NCBI RefSeq assembly: GCF_042849255.1
Contig: NZ_AP026866.1
Span: 3,100,001 to 3,164,000, forward strand
Source: Oceaniferula spumae
GTDB taxonomy: Bacteria; Verrucomicrobiota; Verrucomicrobiia; Verrucomicrobiales; Akkermansiaceae
DNA: 64,000 nucleotides
Direction: 5' to 3'
In this document: piece by piece, positions 34,059 to 42,421 of the stretch
Numbering within the stretch: the stretch's first letter is position 1
Layout of the letters: every line of letters starts with the position of its first letter
Program-made: the position numbers and the translations under genes
The notes under the pieces: generated by a model
What the model saw: the letters and a program-made list of their open reading frames with translations, nothing else
What the model was told of the DNA's origin: nothing
The model's database searches: none

Positions 34059-34751
34059 ATGGCCAAAATCCCCGATCTGCCACAAGACGAGCGCCCGCGT
34101 GAGCGCCTCGCACGATTGGGTGCCTCTGCCATTAGCGATGCAGAGCTGTTAGCCATCTTTCTGCGAGTCGGAGTCAAAGGAAGCAGCGCCATTGAGGTAG
34201 GTAGGAAATTGCTGCAAAAGCACGGTAGCCTTACCGAACTTGGTGGCATGAGTGTGAAGGAGCTTTCCAAGGAACACGGACTCGGTCCGGCCAAAGCGGC
34301 GCAGCTGCTGGCAGCTTTCGAGCTGGGGGCACGATGCGCCAACGAGAAAATGCGCCGCGCGCCGATGAATAGCGCGGACGCCATCTACGAGGCAGTTTCC
34401 CCCAGACTCGCCCACGAGCGAAAGGAGCATGTATTAATCGTTTTGTTAGATACCAAGTTGCGAGGTGTGCGCACGATCGAGCTTAGCAAAGGAAATACAG
34501 ATACCGCACTCTGTGAACCGCGCGACGTGATGCACCACCTCCTACTCAATCAATGTCCAGCCTTTGTGTTAGTGCATAACCACCCATCGGGCGATCCCAC
34601 GCCAAGCCGTGCGGACATGACGTTAACCCGCCGGATTTCCGAGGCCTCAAAGCTGATGAGTATACGCTTTGTCGATCATCTCATCGTCGGCCGACCCAGT
34701 GACGACCGCACGGAACCATTCTACTCGTTTGCCTCTCAAGGCCTCATGTAG
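34059..34751 (+). CDS. radC: RadC-family JAB-domain protein
   Basis: Protein of 230 residues. The N-terminal helix-hairpin-helix UPF0758 domain (DERPRERLARLGASAISDAE, GLGPAKAAQLLAAFELG) precedes the MPN+/JAB domain with its metal motif FVLVHNHPSGDPTPSRADMT. RadC proteins were once linked to DNA repair; the role is unsettled, and the JAB motif points to a metalloprotease or nuclease. The start GATTTTCCTAACC-ATG again lacks a Shine-Dalgarno sequence. It follows ispF closely. Confidence 0.92.
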   Translation: MAKIPDLPQDERPRERLARLGASAISDAELLAIFLRVGVKGSSAIEVGRKLLQKHGSLTELGGMSVKELSKEHGLGPAKAAQLLAAFELGARCANEKMRRAPMNSADAIYEAVSPRLAHERKEHVLIVLLDTKLRGVRTIELSKGNTDTALCEPRDVMHHLLLNQCPAFVLVHNHPSGDPTPSRADMTLTRRISEASKLMSIRFVDHLIVGRPSDDRTEPFYSFASQGLM

Positions 34752-34798
34752 TTGCTCATCGCGGATGGGCTTATTGGCTTCTCGCAAGGTTAAGACAC

Positions 34799-34830
34799 AA
34801 AAAAAACCACCCAGTACGGAACTGGGTGAT
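34799..34830 (-). terminator. Rho-independent terminator of the third PEP-CTERM gene
   Basis: On the minus strand, CACCCAGT and ACTGGGTGG pair around TCCGT and are followed by eight T. It lies about 25 bases past the stop of the minus-strand gene. Confidence 0.85.
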
Positions 34831-34854
34831 TCATTGAAATTCAGCGGTGAGAGC

Positions 34855-35529
34855 CTACTTGCGCCGACGGAAAATCAGAGCGAGTCCCCCCAAGCCGAGC
34901 AAGGCGACAGATGACGGTTCGGGAACCACGTCACCGATGAAACGGACCTCTGCGATGCCCACACGGTCTCCACCGTCTCCTTGGGGTACAAAATAGTTGT
35001 CATTGACCGTGATGCGGATTCGGTCCGCCGTGATCGATCCGATGGAAGTGATGACAGAGCCACCGGCTGTGCTGGCTTCTGCCAGAGCCACGGCACCCGT
35101 GGATGAGGCATAATCGCCAACACCGTAATCAAATGTCACATTGCTGATATTATTATCATTGATCGTTCCAAAACCGTAGGACCAGTGGACGAAGTCAGTG
35201 ATTGCGTAGGTATTATCTAATACGATTTCAAAAACCACAGTGCCCACGGTTTCCGCGAAATAGTCACCGCCGGCGGGAGTCGGATCAATTGTTGCCCAGG
35301 CATTGCCATTTGCTACGTTGGCATGTGTGACCGAGCCAACATTGGCTGCTGTGGGGGTTGCAGAAAGTCCACTACCGTCGACGATTTGGCTTTCTAAATT
35401 TAAACTAAATACGGTTTCTTCGGTTGCTGTGCCGGTGAAGGCTATGGAGTTAGTACCTACGATCACGGCTGAGTGGGCGGATGTGAGCATAGAGATCGTA
35501 GCTGCTGTGCCAAGTGTGAGTTTCTTCAT
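34855..35529 (-). CDS. PEP-CTERM sorting-domain protein
   Basis: Secreted protein of ~224 residues from the ATG at 35529, which gives a normal signal peptide (MKKLTLGTAATISMLTSAHS). The body is Asn/Gly/Thr-rich and beta-like, with a jellyroll look (FVHWSYGFGTINDNNISNVT, RIRITVNDNYFVPQGDGGDR). The C-terminus is VVPEPSSVALLGLGGLALIF with an RRRK end, a canonical PEP-CTERM signal with the LGxxGL hydrophobic form. It is likely a surface or matrix protein. Own terminator. Confidence 0.85.
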   Translation of the reverse strand: MKKLTLGTAATISMLTSAHSAVIVGTNSIAFTGTATEETVFSLNLESQIVDGSGLSATPTAANVGSVTHANVANGNAWATIDPTPAGGDYFAETVGTVVFEIVLDNTYAITDFVHWSYGFGTINDNNISNVTFDYGVGDYASSTGAVALAEASTAGGSVITSIGSITADRIRITVNDNYFVPQGDGGDRVGIAEVRFIGDVVPEPSSVALLGLGGLALIFRRRK

Positions 35530-35709
35530 GTCGGTTTTGTGTGATGTTAAAACGGATGTGCGATGGATTCCCAACATTTACATCAAGGGGCAGAATAATA
35601 AATATGACGCGATAGGCAAATACAAAAGACCATGTGTTGGCCACATACCCGCGTGTTAAGCCCAAACCGAGAGACAAATTGAGGCTCCAGCTTCGATTAG
35701 ATACTCATA

Positions 35710-37074
35710 ATGAAATTGATAAACGGATTAATGGGTGGCGCACTCGGCGTGTTATGCCTGTCTGACGCCCTTGCCCAAAGCCCGATTGCAGAGAACACCT
35801 ATGCTAAATGGATGGATGAGGCACTTGCAGGGAAATCGCCGGCGGCTTTGAACGATGAAACCATGTTAAAAGAAGGCGATGTCGCAGCTGCCAAAACCAA
35901 ACTGTGGGCAGAGTACAAGGCAGCGGCCAAGCGCGCAGGTTGGGATAAACACCTGTTGTCTGTGCCAGAACCCATTGAAAAGATGACCGCCGGAGGCAAG
36001 AAGCCCAAGCTCCAGGCGGGCAAACTGACCTCTGATGACAAGACCATGCCTTACCTGTTCATGGCGAAAGGTAAAAAACCCGCTGCTGGCTGGCCGATGT
36101 TTATCTGCCTCCACGGAGGAGGTCAGCACAAGGTTGATACAGCTCACGGCTGGGACGTGAATACCCGCGAGTGGCAGGCCCAGATGAGCCTTACCGCTCG
36201 GGTGTACAAACCTGCGGGGCTGTATTTCATTCCGAGGATGGCGGACGATCGCCTCGGTCGCTGGTGGCACAAACACAACATCGACATTTTCACCCGCATG
36301 ATCCGCGATGCCATTTTGTTCAATGACGTCGACTCTAACAAAATCTACATTATGGGTATTTCCCAAGGCGGCTACGGCACCTGCCATCTAACTCCTTTTT
36401 TGGCCGATCTCTTTGCCGGTGGCGGTTCGATGGCCGGGGGCATGATGACCGTCACCGAGAATCTCAGAAATGTTGCTTTTCGCTCAGATATTGGCGAAAA
36501 GGACACCATGTTCAAACGCATCGAGCTGGCCAAGGAACTGCACACCTCCATCGATGCCCTCAAGGCGAAGGATCCAGATGGCTACGAGAACGTGCTCGCG
36601 ATTCAGGAAGGACGCGGTCACGGCATCGACTACAGCAAGTCGCCAAGTTGGTTGATCACTCACACCAGGAACCCGTATCCAACAAAGATCGTCTGGCGCT
36701 GTTACGAAAAGGCCGGCCTCTACCGCGATAATTTTTACTGGCTGTCACTGACCAAGACTCCTGAAAAGGGTGAGTTTGATCTAACAGCGAGTGTCGATAA
36801 GGCTCGAAATCTGGTCACGATCACAGCCGAAGAAGTCATTCCCGCGAAGGAAAAGGACGGTAAGGCCACACGCAAGCCACTCACTTCTTCGAAGGTTACC
36901 GTGAATCTCAATGATGACATGGTGGATCTCGATCAGGAGGTGACAGTCATGCTCAACGGTAAGCAAGTCTTCAAAGGCAAGCTCAAGCGCAGCCGCTTCA
37001 CCATGATGAAGAACTTGGTGAAGCGTGGTGACATCAACTACGCGTTCCCAGCCGAAGTCACCGTAGGGGGATAG
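35710..37074 (+). CDS. Secreted alpha/beta hydrolase (esterase/depolymerase-like)
   Basis: Protein of 454 residues with a signal peptide (MGGALGVLCLSDALAQSP). The central alpha/beta hydrolase fold has an oxyanion-type FICLHGGGQHKVDTAHG and the nucleophile elbow GISQGGYGTCH; a catalytic His candidate is in EGRGHGIDYSKS. The family resembles putative PHB-depolymerase or feruloyl-esterase proteins of planctomycetes and Verrucomicrobia, which often act on polysaccharide-bound esters. The C-terminal ~90 residues form a beta domain (LTSSKVTVNLNDDMVDLDQE). It is monocistronic. The substrate is not predictable. Confidence 0.78.
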   Translation: MKLINGLMGGALGVLCLSDALAQSPIAENTYAKWMDEALAGKSPAALNDETMLKEGDVAAAKTKLWAEYKAAAKRAGWDKHLLSVPEPIEKMTAGGKKPKLQAGKLTSDDKTMPYLFMAKGKKPAAGWPMFICLHGGGQHKVDTAHGWDVNTREWQAQMSLTARVYKPAGLYFIPRMADDRLGRWWHKHNIDIFTRMIRDAILFNDVDSNKIYIMGISQGGYGTCHLTPFLADLFAGGGSMAGGMMTVTENLRNVAFRSDIGEKDTMFKRIELAKELHTSIDALKAKDPDGYENVLAIQEGRGHGIDYSKSPSWLITHTRNPYPTKIVWRCYEKAGLYRDNFYWLSLTKTPEKGEFDLTASVDKARNLVTITAEEVIPAKEKDGKATRKPLTSSKVTVNLNDDMVDLDQEVTVMLNGKQVFKGKLKRSRFTMMKNLVKRGDINYAFPAEVTVGG

Positions 37075-37086
37075 CATTTCATTCAC

Positions 37087-37128
37087 CAAAAAACCACGGC
37101 CCAAATGATGTCGGCGCCGTGGTTTTTG
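37087..37128. terminator. Bidirectional terminator between hydrolase and redoxin genes
   Basis: AAAAACCACGGC and GCCGTGGTTTTT form a long stem; A and T tracts on both sides let it serve the plus-strand hydrolase and the minus-strand redoxin gene, which converge here. Confidence 0.85.
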
Positions 37129-37137
37129 TGAATTGGC

Positions 37138-38262
37138 TTATTGCTTCTCGGCTTCCTGAATCAGGGCATCGAGAGCTTTTTCCATGGCCTCTCCGCGCAG
37201 GCCTTTGTGCCGGATCACTCCCTTGTGATCGATGATGTAGAGTGTTGGCCAGCCGGTGACGTTCCAGTTGTCAGAAATCTTGAATCCCTTTTGCTGATTG
37301 TTAAAACTGCGCCAGTTCACGGTGTTGTCTTCCACCATCTTGGCGAGCTTTTCCTTGTTGTCCGAGTTCACGCCGATGATGGCGAACGGACGATCTTTCC
37401 ATTTCTCCACGAGCGACCGCTCGTGAGGAATCATGGCTTTGCATGGGCCTCACCAAATACCCCAGAAATCTAACAATACCACCTTGCCACGGTAATCGCT
37501 GAGTTTGAAAACAGTGCCCGTGTGATCGTCACCCACGATGTCCGGCGCGGTGCAGCCAATGCCAAGATTCTCTTGTTCGAAGAGGACGGAGGCGATGCGC
37601 TTGGCGAGCTTCTCGTTAAGTTTAGCCACCTCGGGGTTTTCACTAAGCTGTTTGAGCAGCCGATTGGACTCAGCGGTTTTGGCAGCTTTTTCTTCATCAC
37701 TGAGATTGGGGAACCTTCTGACGGACTGGCTTAGATTGTTTGCTAGGTAGTAGGTGGCGTAGATCTTGGTGTCAGGGTTTGAGGATTTTTCGATGATGTC
37801 TCGTAGCTCCGCTTGGGACTGTGGCGATATGCTTCTCGAGAGGGACTTGGCATACTCATTAATCAACGGATCATTGATGAAATGAGTGGTAAATATCTTA
37901 CCGATCCGGCTGCGGAGTGGCTGTTGGCGCACATACGTCAGGCTCCACATTAATGCTTTTTTCGAACTGGCATTCGTAGGGTTCTTTTCCACATGGCCGA
38001 GAACTCGCTCCATGTAAGGTTCGATTTTTGGAACCTCTTGATAGAGTTTCATGGCCTTTTGCCGATCTTTCTCAGCACGGACTTTTTTCATAAAAGCTGC
38101 ATAGAGAGCTTCATACTCTTGGATGTCCTTGTTGATAGCCTCCGCAGAGGTGGCTGGGCTGCTGGTATCTGCAGCAGCCGTGGCTTCGGGTGGATTCGGA
38201 TCAGCGGCCGCAACTCCCACGAAGGAGGCTGCAACGACCGTGAAAAGCAATTTCGTTTTCAT
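37138..38262 (-). CDS. TlpA-type thioredoxin-like protein with in-frame UGA at the active site (candidate selenoprotein)
   Basis: One gene read through a TGA at 37450-37452; both halves are in the same frame. The full product would be 374 residues: signal peptide (LLFTVVAASFVGVAAADP), a ~190-residue helical domain typical of PVC redoxins, then a TlpA/ResA domain. The domain reads VVLLDFWGIW-(TGA)-GPCKAMIPHERSL and later DNWNVTGWPTLYIIDHKGV with the cis-Pro. The TGA replaces exactly the first Cys of the CGPC motif, giving UGPC if read as selenocysteine. A hairpin at 37408-37425 fits a bacterial SECIS. The downstream half has no plausible own start: the first ATG (37434) would lack half the fold. 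Alternatives are a C-to-stop mutation or a sequencing error. Confidence 0.75.
37408..37425 (-). promoter_or_regulatory. Candidate bacterial SECIS hairpin
   Basis: On the mRNA, CACGAGC and GCUCGUG pair perfectly (7 bp) around a GGUC loop; adjacent C and U extend the stem with one mismatch. The loop begins 31 nt after the UGA and opens with GG. Bacterial SECIS elements need a G in the first loop positions at roughly 16-37 nt from the UGA; E. coli fdhF also has GGUC in its loop. Confidence 0.65.
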
Positions 38263-38436
38263 AAATCATGAGTATTAAGGTTCAGACTCGGATGCAAATA
38301 GAAATGTCGCGAGCTTGTATGCGGGACTTAGCTCATGAGCGCGATGGATTTTTTGCTCCAGAACGATTTGCTCGGAGTGTTCTAACAGATCGATACCCAC
38401 GCCCTTAGCCTCTGCCTCAGGATTGTGCCAATGTTC

Positions 38437-41400
38437 TCACTCCGACCGAACCCCAACCCGGTAAAACCCTTTCAAGCCATCTTCCTCCAAGACCCCAAGC
38501 TTCAATAGCATTTTGTCACCCACTGCCCCGCCATCACTTGGCACCGAATCCACCTCACTCCACCCAACAAGATCCACACTCTTCATCACGTAAAACCCCA
38601 CCCCAACAGCACTCCCATTCACTAATACCTCCAAATCGCTCGTGCTCCCAACTCTCGAAATTCCCAAGTTGGGAACCTCGCTGATCGCTAGTGGATCCAA
38701 TCCAAATCCATACTCCGCCAGATTAACCAGACCATCTCCGTCTGGATCAGCTAAAGACCCACTCACGTAAATTTCATCAAAATCATCTCCGAACTTCTCA
38801 ATCCTCCACGCCACCAAACCCTCCTCCCGCGCAGGCAATTTCACTGAATCCACCCACACTTTATCAGCATCCCTTCCAACTGAACTATCCTTCACATATG
38901 ACCACCGAAAAGTATGCGAACCAGCGCCCACTGAAAACTCAAACAGCGTCCAATCCTTTTCTCCTGAAAATCCCAAAGTAGTCCCAGCCGGATTCAAGCG
39001 TTGCTCCACCCCATCCATAAAACTTCAGTAGGTCATAACCTTCCTCACACGAAGCCTTAGCGTAAAACGAAATCACTCCAGCCTTAAACTCACCACTCAC
39101 CTCCATCGTCGACGTCTCGCTATCACCACTCACCTCCATCGTCGACGTCTCGCTATCACCAATCGTTCCGCTGGCAAATGAATGTGTTCCCGACTGCATC
39201 TCCGCATCAGTCATGACCCAAGGCATGTCTCCGCTACTCGCCCAGCTATCCGGAAAATTCCCGCCGTTGGGAAATGTCTCCCCGGAAGAAGCAGCCTCCG
39301 CTGCCTCAAACCGAAACCCATCCATCCAAGCCGTATCCGAGCCGTTATCTACCCCACCATCCTTATCATACTCCCAACGCAGTTCATGCGAGCCCGCCGT
39401 TACTGCATAGCGAAACTCAGTCCAATCCCGCTCCCCGGAAAACTCAACGCGCGGCCCGTCCACCACCACATCTTGCCTCACCCCATCGATGTAAAACCGA
39501 ATTCCATCCCAGTTCTCCTCAGAAGAAACCTTTAAATAAAACACTATCTCACCATCACCAAACACTCGCGTCACACGCAATACGCTTTTCTGCGAATTAC
39601 CTACATTGCCCGCGCGCATTGAAAAATCCCCCTCTTGGGCTTCATCAGACACCACTACCCAATCTGCATCAGAATCTGCCGTAGAATTAAAATCTGCCGG
39701 CGCGACGCCACCAGTCGCAAACAGCTCATCGCCTACCTCGAACTCACTACCACTATCATAAATCGCGCCATCCTGCACACTCACCACTCGGAAATAATAC
39801 CCACCCCTCACGGCTAGATCAGAAGGCACTGACCAAACAAACGAACCATCATTTTCCGTTCCCTTCACTACATCCATCAACCTCATACCCTCATCTAAGA
39901 GCTCAATATCCACCAATCCATCAAATCTACCCAACCAACGAATCTCCACATCATATCCACGAATTAAACGCCCGCTCAATGGTCCCAAAACTTCCACATC
40001 ACCCGGTAAACCAAATACCACATCCATACTTGTGCCCTGATCACTAGCCACCCTCATCCGTAATCCAGAATCCGTTCCATTCCACCAATGCGCACTAGGA
40101 ACCGTACTTCCGGAAAACTCCCCACCGTTCACAAACGCATCATCAGAATCCGCCGCTCCATCACCCTCCAGCTCGAACAAACCATCAGCCTGCTCAAGTG
40201 ATACCCAATAATGCTGAGCCTCCGTCCGCTGCTCCTCACGATTATTAAATTTCGCCTCATCCACGTGCCAAACCAAAATTCCCTTTGCTGGAGCCCACTG
40301 CGCCCAACGATCACCCGAACCACGATTCTCAATCACAAAAAATTCATCCACATTCGCCTCATTACGTACCCGAACCGCTTTGTTCCCCGTAGTTGTTAGG
40401 CTCACGACTTTTGAGTCCAGCACACCCACCTCCTCATACTCCAGCCAACCCACAGTCTCCTTCAAATACGCATTTATCGGTGAAGGTGTCCGCCCAAAAT
40501 CCGAAAAGTTCCCACCCGACATCAAACAATGCTGCCCCAAGCCACTCGATGACTCCCCAGCCCCCTGATCCAGATCATACAAATCAGGCATGCCGAAAAG
40601 TAAATGCGCCGACTCATGCACGTAAGTGCCGATCGACTCCGAATCATCCGCGATATTCGTCATCTGATACCCGGAAACTCGACGTGGTGAACCCGCCGTC
40701 CCGACATTCCTAGTTGCCAAAAGACTCGTCCGCGAAGGCCACAGCCCTTGAGAAAACACCCCCGAAGTATTCCCCGCAAACAACATATTCGTAGAAAGAA
40801 TCCGATCATTCTCGTCCAATGTTAAGGTGGAAAAATCAAAATTATCATCCTCCAGAATATCCAACGCATCATTCAACATCAAGCTTCCCGCATTGCGAAC
40901 GGATCTAACAATCGTATTCGTCGGGTAATCCAAAAAGTTATAATAATTCCGCGCATTTGGTAGCGTCACAATCGCCGTCACCTCGTGTGTATAATCCACC
41001 AAATTGTTAGACTGGTCCTTGTAATACCCCCTTACCGAGTCGGTATTCCCATCGTCATTATATCCCAGTTCATTACAAAACCGCACCACCTTGTCCCGCG
41101 CCATAGGAAAACTCACTGCATCCTGGCTATTTGCTACGTCTTCCGGAAACTGAATTAAAATCGCCAAGCCCTTGTAACTTGTTGCTGAAATCAAAGCCTG
41201 ACTTGGGGCAGCATCCACATCAGCGTCTAGCGCACGCTTTTGCGCGGGTAGAGCCTTCATGGCTGCCTTGACCGCTGCCCGACGCCGAGCCATTTCCACT
41301 GCATCGGCCACCCCTAACGCCTTTCGCCCTGCCTCCCACTTTGCCTGCCGCACTGCCTTACTCAACACAGCGGTCTCCTTCGGCACCACGGCCCCTAAAG

Positions 41401-41656
41401 CCCCTACCTGATCCCTGGCCACAAAATCTCCGTCACGCAAAACCGCATAATGGTAAGCCCCAGTCGTCTCAGAATAAACCACCGTCTTCCCATCCACAGT
41501 CTCGGTGCGGGCATAAAACTCGTCTCCAAAGACCCGTAACTTCAAAATCACCCCATTAGGCTGCTCAAACTCCACAGCCTTTCCCTTTGGCCCATAAGTA
41601 GCTCCAAAAGTCCATCCCAAGAACCCCAACCAAAAAACTAAAATAAAACGCTTCAT
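38437..41656 (-). pseudogene. M6-like secreted metalloprotease gene with an internal frameshift
   Basis: A gene for ~1070 residues broken by a frameshift near 39016-39024. The main frame (38939-41656) starts MKRFILVFWLGFLGWTFGAT (signal peptide) and has an M6/immune inhibitor A-type zinc site in YVHESAHLLFGMPDLYDL. Two tandem ~100-residue beta domains follow; both have FSGE(R/K)DWT and AGSHxxRW. In the second, frame 1 runs YDLLKFYGWGG while the homologous continuation MDGVEQRLNPAG is in the +1 frame. The downstream piece (38437-39018) ends with a type-3 repeat (DPDGDGLVNLAEYGFGLDP) and a beta domain usual for verrucomicrobial exoenzymes. Base use is very unlike its neighbours. It may be a real pseudogene or a one-base sequence error; the protein would otherwise be an extracellular peptidase. 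Confidence 0.75.
39091..39161. repeat. 33-bp tandem repeat inside the M6-like protease gene
   Basis: A unit of 33 bases beginning CACCACTCACCTCCATCGTC occurs twice in perfect tandem (39091-39123, 39124-39156), with five bases of a third copy. It encodes two copies of DSETSTMEVSG in the second beta domain, only 70-140 bases from the frameshift. Confidence 0.95.
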
Positions 41657-41792
41657 AAAAATCAGGTAAAACGGCTACCTCAAATCCCAACCAAATCAAT
41701 AAACATTAAAACTGAAAATGCCCCACACACCTCCAAAAAAACGCACCTTCCCGCCGGAGGCCTAATCTTTCGCTAACTAACACCTAAAGCAT

Positions 41793-41821
41793 TTGACAAA
41801 TTCTCTACCGCTCCGATTCTA
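41793..41821 (+). promoter_or_regulatory. Predicted promoter for the upstream ORF-secA unit
   Basis: TTGACA and ATTCTA with a 17-base spacer, about 42 bases before the ATG at 41863. The -35 is perfect, the -10 is weak. I see no better promoter between this ORF and secA, so secA is probably transcribed through it. Confidence 0.45.
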
Positions 41822-41862
41822 GAGGTGCTGTTCAGCCTCTAGAAACTTGAGTTGAATCCCCG

Positions 41863-42207
41863 ATGACAAGCATCCGCCAAAAGTCGAATCCTCACGCATT
41901 GATCCCTTGGGTCCTCGCGTTGGTGGCTATTTTGGGATGCAATGCGCTGGCCTCGCAGAAGATCACGCTGAGGAAATCGGCACTTCTGAATGGCTGCAGC
42001 GTGACTCAGCCGTCGGACGCAGGGGCACCGGCGACAGCGCCGGATCGATGCCAGCTTGGTTTGACCAATGGAGTTCCTGATGGTTCTAAGCTCAGATCTC
42101 CCGCGGTTCAGAGAATCGCCATCACGTCACGATCCGGTCGGATTGAGATTGCCCGTTGTGGTGGAGCGGTTCGCGAGCGTGCTCCGCCGATTGGCGTTTC
42201 TAGCTAA
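41863..42207 (+). CDS. Candidate SecM-like secretion monitor (RAPP arrest peptide) upstream of secA
   Basis: A 114-residue ORF located 214 bases before secA on the same strand. The N-terminus is a textbook Sec signal peptide: basic MTSIRQKSNPH, hydrophobic ALIPWVLALVAILGCN and cleavage-like ALA-SQK. The remainder shows no domain, but the last residues are VRERAPPIGVSS and stop, with RAPP at positions 106-109. RAPP is the core of the ribosome-arresting peptides ApdA and related proteins (RAPG/RAPP in ApcA, ApdP), which sit upstream of sec genes and sense translocation. SecM of E. coli has the same layout with a different motif. I infer that this protein stalls its own translation when export is slow and so raises SecA synthesis. 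Not homologous enough to be called by name. Confidence 0.65.
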   Translation: MTSIRQKSNPHALIPWVLALVAILGCNALASQKITLRKSALLNGCSVTQPSDAGAPATAPDRCQLGLTNGVPDGSKLRSPAVQRIAITSRSGRIEIARCGGAVRERAPPIGVSS

Positions 42208-42384
42208 GCGCAGCTCCTCGATCCCATCCGCGTTCGGCCTCATGCAGGTCCGGGCGTTGGCTTTGTTTCTTAGAGAAATGCGCACCCCTGATTTTCCTCC
42301 GAGTGTGAGGAAGTCCCACCTGCCTCTTTGGCAGAGTTTCGCCGTTTTACGGCATTCGCACTTTCTAACCAAACAACATTTCCT

Positions 42385-42404
42385 GCGGACGGCTTTGCCT
42401 CCGC
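42385..42404 (+). promoter_or_regulatory. Hairpin just upstream of the secA start
   Basis: GCGGA-c-GGC TTT GCC-TCCGC forms an 8-bp stem with one bulged base, ending 17 bases before the secA ATG. In SecM-type systems, such structures mask the secA initiation region and are opened by the stalled ribosome; that role is only inferred here. Confidence 0.4.
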
Positions 42405-42421
42405 GCAACTCTATTTATTCA

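Noticed and set aside
37138..37434. Separate small thioredoxin gene starting at the ATG of KAMIPHERS
   Set aside because: It would lack the first half of the fold and the active-site segment, and is in frame with the upstream gene across one TGA.
38939..39024. Programmed ribosomal frameshift in the protease gene
   Set aside because: No canonical slippery heptamer with a clear downstream structure was found; an error or decay explains it more simply.
42068..42421. N-terminal extension of SecA by 118 codons
   Set aside because: The frame is open, but the sequence is not SecA-like, overlaps the signal-peptide ORF and would displace the conserved MITSILPKFFGS start.
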